From positions 62,001 to 126,000 of the forward strand of contig JADJQW010000004.1 in the NCBI GenBank assembly GCA_016712535.1: DNA of 64,000 nt, read 5' to 3'. Positions 34,705 through 43,100 of the stretch are shown piece after piece. Origin of the DNA: Flavobacteriales bacterium. Its GTDB lineage: Bacteria; Bacteroidota; Bacteroidia; Flavobacteriales_F; PHOS-HE28. Under the pieces are notes generated by a model that was not told the origin of the DNA, searched no databases, and worked only from the letters and a program-made list of their open reading frames with translations. A program made the position numbers and the translations under genes. Every line of letters begins with the position of its first letter. Position 1 is the first letter of the stretch.

Positions 34705-35697
34705 ATGCCCCGCATCGGCCCGATCCAACTACCGGAATTCCCGCTGCTGCTCGCGCCCATGGAGGACGTGAGCGACCCGCCCTTCCGCGCGCTGTGCAAG
34801 CAGCACGGGGCCGACCTGATGTTCACCGAGTTCATCAGCAGCGAGGGCCTCATCCGCCAGGCCGCCAAAGGCCTCAAGAAGCTCGACATCTTCGAGGCCG
34901 AGCGGCCCATCGGCATCCAGCTCTTTGGCGGCAGCGAGGACGCGATGGAAGAAGCCGCGCGCATCGCCGAGGCGGCCAAGCCCGACCTCATCGACATCAA
35001 CTATGGCTGCCCTGTGCACAAGGTGGTGAGCAAGGGCGCAGGCGCCTGCCTGCTGCTCGATGTGGACAAGATGGTGCGACTCACCGAGAAGGTGGTGAAG
35101 GCCGTGAAGCTGCCTGTGACCGTGAAGACGCGCCTGGGCTGGGACGATAAGAGCAAGAACATCGTGGAGGTGGCCGAGCGCCTGCAGGATGTGGGCATCC
35201 AGGCCCTGAGCATCCACGGCCGCACGCGTGCTCAACTGTACAAGGGCCCTGCGGATTGGACGCTCATCGGCGCCGTGAAGAACAACCCGCGCATGCGCAT
35301 CCCGATCTTCGGCAACGGCGACATCGACAGCCCGGAGAGAGCTTTTGAGCAGCGCAACCGCTACGGTGTGGATGGCGTGATGATCGGCCGCGCGAGCATC
35401 GGCCACCCGTTCATATTCAACGAGATCAAGCACTACCTCGCCACTGGCGCGCACCTGCCGCAACCCAGCGTTGCCGATCGCGTGGAAGCCGCGCGCCAGC
35501 ACCTGCGGAGTTCCTTGGCCTGGAAAGGCGCGTGGGAAGGCGTGGTGGAGATGCGGCGCCACTACGGCAACTACCTGAAGGGGCTTCCGAATGTGAAGGA
35601 AGTGCGATTGCGCTTGTGCACGGAGAAGGACCCGGTGGTGATCGAGGAGATCCTTGATGAGGTGATCTCGAGCTACACCCTTGCCGCCGTGGCGTAA
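34705..35697 (+). CDS. dusB: tRNA-dihydrouridine synthase, DusB type
   Basis: This 330-aa TIM-barrel flavoenzyme has an N-terminal LLAPMEDVSDPPFR, then the DusB-like INYGCPVHKVVSKGAGACLL with the catalytic Cys, ALSIHGRTRAQLYKGPADW, IFGNGDI, and the phosphate-binding VDGVMIGRASIGHPFIFNEI. It reduces specific uridines in the tRNA D-loop to dihydrouridine using FMN and NADPH. The length is typical. Its 3' end overlaps the convergent FtsX-like gene by 25 nt. Transcription is probably from the palindromic region just upstream, with a very short leader. Confidence 0.92.
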   Translation: MPRIGPIQLPEFPLLLAPMEDVSDPPFRALCKQHGADLMFTEFISSEGLIRQAAKGLKKLDIFEAERPIGIQLFGGSEDAMEEAARIAEAAKPDLIDINYGCPVHKVVSKGAGACLLLDVDKMVRLTEKVVKAVKLPVTVKTRLGWDDKSKNIVEVAERLQDVGIQALSIHGRTRAQLYKGPADWTLIGAVKNNPRMRIPIFGNGDIDSPERAFEQRNRYGVDGVMIGRASIGHPFIFNEIKHYLATGAHLPQPSVADRVEAARQHLRSSLAWKGAWEGVVEMRRHYGNYLKGLPNVKEVRLRLCTEKDPVVIEEILDEVISSYTLAAVA

Positions 35698-36902
35698 AGG
35701 AACCTGCGGCTCAGTGCGCGCAGAGGCACCCATGTGGCCAGCAAGCCGATGGCGAGCACCGTAGCCGTGATCAGCAGCAGGTCGCCGCCCACGAGCTTCA
35801 CCGGGAACGAATCGGTCATCGCCTCAGCCATTTCCACGAAGGCGAAGCGCTGCTGCGCCAGCACGATGCCCACGCCCAGCGCGAGGCCGATCGCGGCGCC
35901 CGCGAAGACGATCAATAGTCCTTCGTGAAGGAAGATGCGGCGCACCGTGCTCGCTTCGGCACCCATGCTCATCAGGGTGCGCATGTCCTCCTTCTTCTCG
36001 ATCATCATCATGGTGAGCGAGGCGATCACGTTGAACGCGCCGATCAATCCGATGAAGGTGAGCACAACGAAGGCCACGAGCTTCTCAGTGGCGTTGGTCT
36101 GGTACATGAGCGCATTCTTCTGGTAGCGGGTCTTCACGGTGTAGCGCGGGCCCAGCACAGCGGCGATTTCACTCGCCGCGCGGTCCATGTCGGCCTTTGG
36201 CAACAGCTTCAGCTCAAGGGCGCTGGCGGCGCTGTCGTAGTGGAGCAGTTCAGCGGCGAGTTCGAGGGGCACCACGGCGTACTTGCTGTCGTACTCCATG
36301 TTCATGCTGAAGGCGCCGCTGAGCGCAACGGCCGCCTGCTCGAAGGCTGCCTGCTTGTACTTGCTGAGCTTGCGTCCTCGGATGGGAGCGCTGATCTCCA
36401 GCGGCTGGAACACGCCATCGTCCTCTGGAACGCCGAGGTCAGCCTTCAGCGCGAGGCCGAGGATGGCCGTTGGGCCGGTCGCGCCCTCCAGCGCGGCTTT
36501 GCCGGTGAAGAGATACCGCTGCATGTCGGACATCGCGAGGTATTGCGGCTCCACGCCTTTGAGGGTGGCCACGGCCTGCTGGTCGCCGCAGCGCAGCAGC
36601 ACGTTCTCTTCGATGGTGAAGCTGGCCTGCTCCACATCGGCGCGCGCGAGCAGGGCGCCCAGGTCGATGGAGTCGCGCGCCAATGTCTTCCCCTCGGCGG
36701 GCGTGATGGTGATGTCGAGGTCGAAGGGCGAGTAGATGCGGTCCACCAGCTCGGCGATGCCGTTCATGGCGCTCATCACCACCACCATGGCGCCGGTGAC
36801 CACCGCGATCACCACGATGCTGATCCACGTGATCACGTTGATCGCGTTGGTGCTGCGCCTGGCCAGCAGGTAGCGTCGGGCGAAGAGGAGGGGGAGGTTC
36901 AT
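35673..36902 (-). CDS. FtsX-like ABC transporter permease (LolC/LolE family)
   Basis: This 409-aa protein begins MNLPLLFARRYLLARRSTNA then NVITWISIVVIAVVTGAMVV, the conserved LolC/E N-terminus and first TM. A large periplasmic domain (about 50-265) follows. Three C-terminal TM helices flank the FtsX/MacB signature (FNVIASLTMMMIEKKEDMRT then LMSMGAEASTVRRIFLHEG). The family extracts lipoproteins from the inner membrane together with a LolD ATPase. No ATPase is next to it, as is usual in Bacteroidota. It lies downstream of rbfA and a methyltransferase on the same strand, after a 96-nt gap in which I see no clear promoter. Confidence 0.88.
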   Translation of the reverse strand: MNLPLLFARRYLLARRSTNAINVITWISIVVIAVVTGAMVVVMSAMNGIAELVDRIYSPFDLDITITPAEGKTLARDSIDLGALLARADVEQASFTIEENVLLRCGDQQAVATLKGVEPQYLAMSDMQRYLFTGKAALEGATGPTAILGLALKADLGVPEDDGVFQPLEISAPIRGRKLSKYKQAAFEQAAVALSGAFSMNMEYDSKYAVVPLELAAELLHYDSAASALELKLLPKADMDRAASEIAAVLGPRYTVKTRYQKNALMYQTNATEKLVAFVVLTFIGLIGAFNVIASLTMMMIEKKEDMRTLMSMGAEASTVRRIFLHEGLLIVFAGAAIGLALGVGIVLAQQRFAFVEMAEAMTDSFPVKLVGGDLLLITATVLAIGLLATWVPLRALSRRFLYATAARV

Positions 36903-36998
36903 TGATCAGGCGACCGGCGCATGAGTTGATCGGATGATCACAGCACGGTGGACATTCAAAGTGGCACTCTCTGAGTATCTGATTGACCAATTGTCCGA

Positions 36999-37817
36999 TC
37001 ACTTCCACGCCTTCACCACCAGTCCTGTCCCCGTACTGTGCTTCATGCGCACATCCGCCATGTTCAGCACGAAGGCGATGGGATAGGCCAGCAGGTAGTA
37101 GAACGGCAGCACGATGAAGAAGACCTTGCTCACGCCGAGCATCAGCAGTGGCCACTTCATGCTCAGCTTCCAGCTGATCTTGCCCGGGGCGCCGTAGCTG
37201 TATCGTGCTTCCACCTTGCTGAAGCCGTTGCGCAGGCACTTGGCTCTGATGTCGTCGATGTTGTAGCCGTCGCGCACATGCTCTTCGATGAAGGAGCCTT
37301 CGCCCTCCTCATGCACATCACTGCCGCCTTGGTCGCTGGGGGTGCTGATGATGAGCATGCCGCCCTCCTTCAAGGAGGTGCTGTAGCAGCGCAGCGCTGC
37401 TTCGTCCTCTAGGATGTGCTCCATCACATCCACGCACACCACCAGGTCGAAGGTGTCCGGTTGCTGGAACTTGGTCACATCGCCCACTTCGAACTTCACC
37501 TGTGGCCTGCCGATGCGCTGGAAGAAGGCGTTGCAATCCGCCACCTGCTCGTCCTTCACATCGATGGCCGTGATTCTTGCTTTCGGAAGCCTTCCGCTGA
37601 GCCAATAGCTGTATTGCCCGAAGCCAGCGCCGGCATCGTAGATGGCAGTGATCGGCTTGCCATCCGCTTCTCGCTTCGCGATCCAGGTGCGCAGCTCGCG
37701 CTGGATGTGCCAGCAGCGCAGCAGCAGCAGGTCGAGGAGTTGATAGAAGATTTTGCGCAGCACCGGGGTGCGATTGAACACCACCCCCAAGCGGCGCTTG
37801 ACCGGATCGTACTGCAT
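36999..37817 (-). CDS. SAM-dependent class I methyltransferase with a C-terminal hydrophobic segment
   Basis: This 272-aa protein has motif I at about 55-72 (AIYDAGAGFGQYSYWLSG), motif II-like ITAIDVKDEQV, the post-I acidic residue in FEVGDVTKF, and DLVVCVDVMEHILEDE with the EH signature of small-molecule/lipid methyltransferases. Residues about 225-255 (LLMLGVSKVFFIVLPFYYLL) are hydrophobic and would dock the enzyme on the membrane, pointing to a lipid or quinone-like substrate by inference. It starts 2 nt after rbfA, so the two are co-translated. The substrate is unknown. Confidence 0.85.
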   Translation of the reverse strand: MQYDPVKRRLGVVFNRTPVLRKIFYQLLDLLLLRCWHIQRELRTWIAKREADGKPITAIYDAGAGFGQYSYWLSGRLPKARITAIDVKDEQVADCNAFFQRIGRPQVKFEVGDVTKFQQPDTFDLVVCVDVMEHILEDEAALRCYSTSLKEGGMLIISTPSDQGGSDVHEEGEGSFIEEHVRDGYNIDDIRAKCLRNGFSKVEARYSYGAPGKISWKLSMKWPLLMLGVSKVFFIVLPFYYLLAYPIAFVLNMADVRMKHSTGTGLVVKAWK

Positions 37818-37819
37818 CG

Positions 37820-38158
37820 CTATCCCTTCAGCAGTTTGTCAATGGCCTCTGCCCGGTCCAGTGAGTCATCCAGGTAGAAGAGCAGCTCCGGCACCACGCG
37901 CATCTGCTTGCCGATGCGGCCGCCGAGCGCTCCGCGCAACCGGTGGCTCTGCTCCTTGATGCGCGACATCACTTCGGACTTGTCCTTCACCGGGAAGAGG
38001 CTGAGGTACACCTTGGCCACACCCAGGTCCGGGCTGCAGCGCACGCCGGTCACGGTGATGAGGCCGCCGGGCAGCAGCGCCCTCCCTTCCTGCTGGAATA
38101 CCGCAGCCATCTCCTTTAGGAGCAGGCTGTTCACCTTGTTCTGTCTCAGGCTATCCAT
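37820..38158 (-). CDS. rbfA: Ribosome-binding factor A
   Basis: This 112-aa KH-like fold protein has a start at MDSLRQNKVNSLLLKEMAAV; longer in-frame starts would run into the promoter. Family features visible are the N-terminal helix with KVNSLLLKEMA, the VTGVRCSPDLGVAKVYLSLF strand pair, and LRGALGGRIGKQMRVVPEL then FYLDDSLDRAEAIDKLL. RbfA matures the 5' end of 16S rRNA in the 30S subunit and helps cold adaptation. A TACCTTCG box ends 6 nt before the ATG. It leads the rbfA-methyltransferase-FtsX operon. Confidence 0.93.
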   Translation of the reverse strand: MDSLRQNKVNSLLLKEMAAVFQQEGRALLPGGLITVTGVRCSPDLGVAKVYLSLFPVKDKSEVMSRIKEQSHRLRGALGGRIGKQMRVVPELLFYLDDSLDRAEAIDKLLKG

Positions 38159-38164
38159 CGGCAG

Positions 38165-38225
38165 CGAAGGTAGGCGGGGCTTGCGGGGGCGCGAAATTTC
38201 GCGCCCTTGCACGCCCCTACATTCG
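38165..38225. promoter_or_regulatory. Divergent rbfA / ABC-exporter promoter region in an imperfect inverted repeat
   Basis: The minus-strand TACCTTCG (38165-38172) drives rbfA and the plus-strand TACATTCG (38218-38225) drives the exporter, 9 nt before its ATG. Between them is a 20-bp perfect palindrome, GGGCGCGAAATTTCGCGCCC, at 38187-38206. The wider arms are imperfect inverted repeats. The plus arm shares CGCCCCTAC(C/A)TTCGC with the dusB palindrome. Confidence 0.6.
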
Positions 38226-38234
38226 CCGCGCAGC

Positions 38235-40064
38235 ATGCGCAACTTCTTCCGGATCCTCCGTTATGCCAGGCCCTATCGGCGCTATGCGGTGCTCAACGTG
38301 GTCTTCAACCTGGTGAGCACGGTGTTCCATCTGGGCTCGCTGCTCGTCTTCATCCCATTCCTCAACCTGCTCTTCGGGCAAACGCCGCCGCCCAGCGCCC
38401 GCCCAGCGTTCGAGTTGAGCCTTGAGGGCATCAAGCGCCTGCCGGAGCTCTTCAACTGGCGCATGGCCGCCTACATCCAGGAGCATGGGCAGATGGGCGG
38501 CCTCGTCTTCATCTGCGTGGTGGTGGCGGGCTGCTTCCTGCTGAAGAACCTCACGCGCTACTTCGCGCTCTGGGCCATCGGCATCCTGCGCAACCGCGCC
38601 GTGCGCGACCTGCGCAACGAGGTGTACGACAAGATCCTCGACCTGCCCATGCGCTTCCACACCGGGGAGCGCAAGGGCAACACCATCGCGCGCATCACCA
38701 ACGATGTGCAGGAAGTGGAGTTCAGCATCATGAACTACATCGAGATGGTGTTCCGGGAGCCGATCACGATCCTGCTCTCGCTGGCGCTGATGATCGGCAT
38801 CTCGTGGCAGCTCACGCTCATCGCGCTGCTGCTGCTCCCGGTGAGCGGGCTGCTGATCGGCCGGGTGGGCAAGAGCCTGCGCAAGGAGGGCCTACGCGCG
38901 CAGCAGAAGGCCGCCGATCTGCTGAGCACCGTGGAGGAGACGCTGACGGGCATGCGGGTGGTGAAGGCCTTCAATGGCGAGGAGCAGATGCGCCGCCGCT
39001 TCCGCCGCGAGAACGAGATGCTGAACAAGCTTAACGTGTTCACGCTGCGCCGGCGCGACATGGCCTCACCGCTCAGTGAGTTCCTGGGCGCGCTGGTGAT
39101 GGTTGTGCTCGTGTACTTCGGCGGACAGCTCGTGATCGGTGAGAACGCCACGCTCTCCGGCGGCGAGTTCATCGGCTACATCATCCTCTTCAGCCAGCTG
39201 CTCGCGCCAGCGAAGGGGTTCACCACGGGCTACTATTGGATCAAGAAGGGCGGCGCCAGCGCGGAGCGGATCTTCGAGCTGCTCGCGATCGAGAACAGCG
39301 TGAAGGAGAAGCCCGATGCGAGGGCCATCACCGCGTTCAATGAGCGCGTGGAGTTCCACGCCGTGCAGTTCGCGTACGACGAGAAAGCCGTGCTGCGAAC
39401 GATCGACTTATCGATACCGAAGGGCCGCAGCGTGGCGCTCGTGGGCACCAGTGGCGGCGGCAAGAGCACCTTGGCCGGATTGCTGCCGCGCTTCTATGAT
39501 GCCACCGGAGGGCAGGTGCTCATCGATGGCGTCGATGTGCGGGACCTCAGGATCCAGGACCTGCGCGCGCTCATGGGAATCGTCACGCAGGACAGCATCC
39601 TCTTCAACGACACCGTTGCGGCGAACATCGCCTTCGGACAGCCGGGCATGAGCATGGCCGACATCGAGCGCGCGGCTCGGGTGGCCAATGCGCATGAGTT
39701 CATCGTGAAGCTCGAGAACGGCTACCAGACCATGATCGGCGACATGGGCAACCGGCTCAGCGGCGGTCAGAAGCAGCGCCTCGCCATCGCGCGCGCGGTG
39801 CTGAAGAATCCGCCCATCCTCATCCTCGACGAGGCGACCAGTGCCTTGGATACCGAGAGCGAGCGGTTGGTTCAGGATGCGCTCTTCAAGATGATGGAGG
39901 GCCGCACGAGCCTGGTGATCGCGCACCGCCTCAGCACCATCCAGCATTGCGACGAGATCTGCGTGATCATGGAAGGCGCCATCGTGGAGCGCGGCACCCA
40001 TGCGGAGCTCCACGCGAAGGGCGGGCACTACCGCAGGCTCTGCGACATGCAGGCGTTCGCATAG
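38235..40064 (+). CDS. ABC exporter, fused permease-ATPase (MsbA-like)
   Basis: This 609-aa half-transporter has a six-helix permease (about 1-340) beginning RILRYARPYRRYAVLNVVFN, then a nucleotide-binding domain with Walker A GTSGGGKST, Q-loop GIVTQDSILFNDTV, signature LSGGQKQRLAIARAVL, Walker B ILILDEATSALD and switch histidine VIAHRLST. The homodimer would flip lipid or lipid-linked substrates, and MsbA lipid A export is the best-known parallel. The start at 38235 follows a TACATTCG box by 9 nt. Its last 159 nt are repeated 5.5 kb downstream, so the present 3' end may be a secondary one. Confidence 0.92.
   Translation: MRNFFRILRYARPYRRYAVLNVVFNLVSTVFHLGSLLVFIPFLNLLFGQTPPPSARPAFELSLEGIKRLPELFNWRMAAYIQEHGQMGGLVFICVVVAGCFLLKNLTRYFALWAIGILRNRAVRDLRNEVYDKILDLPMRFHTGERKGNTIARITNDVQEVEFSIMNYIEMVFREPITILLSLALMIGISWQLTLIALLLLPVSGLLIGRVGKSLRKEGLRAQQKAADLLSTVEETLTGMRVVKAFNGEEQMRRRFRRENEMLNKLNVFTLRRRDMASPLSEFLGALVMVVLVYFGGQLVIGENATLSGGEFIGYIILFSQLLAPAKGFTTGYYWIKKGGASAERIFELLAIENSVKEKPDARAITAFNERVEFHAVQFAYDEKAVLRTIDLSIPKGRSVALVGTSGGGKSTLAGLLPRFYDATGGQVLIDGVDVRDLRIQDLRALMGIVTQDSILFNDTVAANIAFGQPGMSMADIERAARVANAHEFIVKLENGYQTMIGDMGNRLSGGQKQRLAIARAVLKNPPILILDEATSALDTESERLVQDALFKMMEGRTSLVIAHRLSTIQHCDEICVIMEGAIVERGTHAELHAKGGHYRRLCDMQAFA
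39906..40064 (+). repeat. Direct repeat, copy 1: 3' end of the ABC exporter gene
   Basis: These 159 nt align without gaps to 45595-45753, with roughly 16 differences by eye (about 90% identity), ending at each copy's stop codon. The repeat covers the switch-histidine segment to the C-terminus. It brackets the 5.4-kb secreted-protein gene. Confidence 0.85.
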
Positions 40065-40099
40065 GGCTGACCAGCCGCGAGGCGTGTCAGGGCCCTCGC

Positions 40100-40107
40100 T
40101 ATTTTCG
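40100..40107 (+). promoter_or_regulatory. -7 box TATTTTCG for the type A secreted protein gene
   Basis: This exact TAnnTTCG ends 16 nt before the ATG at 40124, in the 59 nt between the exporter stop and this gene. Confidence 0.5.
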
Positions 40108-40123
40108 CGCGATACTCACAAGC

Positions 40124-43100
40124 ATGAGGAACGCGCTACTGTTTGGCTTGCTCATCCTGCTGGTGCCGGGCACCGCGCTTCCGCAATGGTCCCAGTTGAC
40201 CGTCCCCAGCACTGAGGACCTACGGTCAGTCCACTATCGCGCAAATGGGAACGTCTGGCTTGGCGCATTCGATACGCTTCAGTGGTCCAGTAACAACGGG
40301 AACACCTTCATCGAACGACCGACCATGGTTGGCCCCTCGCCCCTTTTCGGCCTCTATCTGGCCGTGCATGCCTTCGACAACGACACGGCGGTAATAACGG
40401 GAACCATGTTCACGGGAACCGTGGAGGCGATTTACCGCACAACCGATGCGGGTCTTTCATGGAACATGGTTCACACGGCGGACGTTGACCTTATCGATAT
40501 TCTCTGGGACTTCGATTTCTCACAATCTCCAATCGGGTACGCAGTAGGCACCAATGGCCGCATTCTGCGTAGCGCGGATATGGGTCTGAATTGGACACCG
40601 ATACCGTCTGGAACGACCTGGGGCTTGAAGCGTGTCGTATGGGCAGGAGGGAGCAATTACCTGGCTGCCGGGACTTCGGCATTCTTGCGCAGCACAAATG
40701 GAGGACTGAACTGGTCAGCCGTGAGCGGACCGACCGGAGCCGAGGACCTCGTCTGTGTTGGGGGCACCTGCTATGCGACGAATGGCGCGCAGCTCTGGAG
40801 AACAAGCGACGGTGGTGCGAGCTGGGTGCTGGTTGGACCGGCTCCGGGCGATGTACTAGAAGTCCTGGATACGAGTACGATCATCGTCGCAGGCGACAAT
40901 GGTCTTTACCGTTCAACCACTGGAGGGCAGTACTGGGATCAATTCTTACTGCCCGGCTATCAACGCGTGAACCGGATTGACTTTCATGATGCACAGAATG
41001 GCATCGCGGTGGGGGAAAACGGTTATGCGATTCGGACATCAAACGCAGGGGGGCAGAGCATTCCGCTGGCAAGCGTCGCTTCGCCCATCGGCGTCTTCTG
41101 CGCGGGCGATACGCTCACATTCTCGAATGGGGGCGACCCGTCCTATTCATATGCGTGGTCCGTCAACGGCGTGACCCAATCAACCGACTACCATTTCACC
41201 ACGGTATTCGCCGCTCCCGGCACCTACACGGTGGCGTTGTTGGCCACTAATGCGAGCGGGAGCGGCAGCGCTACCGTGCAGATGACCGTGGGCGCCGCTC
41301 CCGATGTTGCACCCTTCGCTGCTTTTGCCGTCGAGGACACGCTGTGCCTATCCAGCTCCACCACGATATCGGTTCCTGTATCACAGTCCGGCGTCATCTA
41401 CCGGCTTCTGCGCGATGGTGTCCCAATGGGTGGTACCCTGAGCGGTGGCGGGCCGTTGAGCTTCCCCACCGGGTCAATCAATACGCCCACGACGTTCTCT
41501 GTGATCGGCTATCGTATCACCTCCTGCGGCTCTGACACCTTTGAGGTGTCCGTGCCCATCGCGGTCCCCTACGTGCCACCAGGCACGGCATGGTCCTTCT
41601 CCGAGGCTGAAGGTTGTTCGCCTTACACGCCGATCGTGCGCGTACAGAACTCTCAGATCGGGTTCCGGTACTATGTGAATAGCGGACCCAGTTACCTGGG
41701 CAATGGTGGCGTGCTCGATATCCCGATGAGCGAAGTGATCGGCAATGCCACTGTGACGGCGACGGTCCGTGTGTCCCTCGCGGGCTCGCCCTGCCCGGGG
41801 GTGATCGTGCAGAGCGCCCAGAGCATTCAGGTGTATCAGGTCACCTCGGGGTTCTACATCAGTCAGGACCCCGGAAATGATAACCAGCATGCGCTAGTCG
41901 GACAGCAGCGGACCATCACCATCAGTCCGGTTGCTTCGGTGATTCACGCCTGGGACTTCGGTGCGGATGCAACGCCACCCGCATACATCGGCGCGCCCCC
42001 GCCGCCCTTTTCCTTCGGCGCACCGGGCCTCAAGGCCGTATCGCTCCTAGCCAGTTCGCCGCTGGGAATCTGCACGGCGTCGGTACAGCAGACCATCATG
42101 GTGGTCGACAGCGCCGAACTGTCGGAATTGCCGCGTTGTAGCGAGACTGTCGCTGGCCTTGGGGCTTACATCGCGGACATGTGCCTGGACCCCTACAACA
42201 ATCGGTACCTGACCGGCTATTGGCAAGTGGGCAACCCCATGGAGCAGAGCTTCTTTGCAATGAAGCTGGACAGTGCTGGAAACGAGATCTGGCGGTATAT
42301 GGGACCGCATTCCGGCGCCTCGCAATCCGGCAGCGGCGGCAGTTATGGCTATGGCATCGCCGCGGACCAGGAAGGCAATGCGTACGTCACCGGCAGATTC
42401 GATCATGAGGTGCGCCAGATCCAGGGCGTCTCGATAGTGAATCCCAACTTCCTTGTGAAGTTCGATCCGCTCGGCCAGCTCGAATGGCAGTTCACCAGTC
42501 CTGGCGCGAAGCTGAAGGGTGTTCAGGTCTTTGGCGGCGATAGCATTTATGTGGCTGGTTACAACGCATGGTCGGGTGCCACCTTCCTGCAGCCCTCGGG
42601 CAACCTCCACCAATACACCGTTACCCCGAGCGACCCGCAGCATGGCAACGCCTTCCTCCTCGCCCTGAACGCCCAAGGAGAGGTGCTGAACTTTGATCCG
42701 TTCGGCTACACCCATTTGGTCGGGAGCCCTTCAGCGATGAACACGATTGACATGAATTCCGACCCACTCGACAGTGATGATCGCTACCGCTGTGATCCGC
42801 TGTTGCGAAAGGCGCCGGATGGAAGCCTGGTTGTGGCCGGCTTGATGAAGACGCCCCAAATCGGCTATGCGGCATGGTTCGATCAGGCCGCGCTGGTGAG
42901 CCACGCTTCTGCGCCCATACCGCAGAACCGGCGCCAAGCATTCGTGCTGCGCTATGTTCCTGGGATGGGTGTGCTGTCCGCGCACGCCGTAGCTGGCGGA
43001 GACCTGCAGAGCATCCAAGGTGTGTCCATCGCGACCGATGGAGGAGTCGTGCTTTGCGGACGTTTCAAGAGCCCGTTCATTTATGATGGCGTAAGCGTGG

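Noticed and set aside
36927..37001. TGATCGGA / TCCGATCA inverted repeat between the methyltransferase and the FtsX gene
   Set aside because: The arms are 8 bp with a loop of about 59 nt, too weak to call a terminator or operator.
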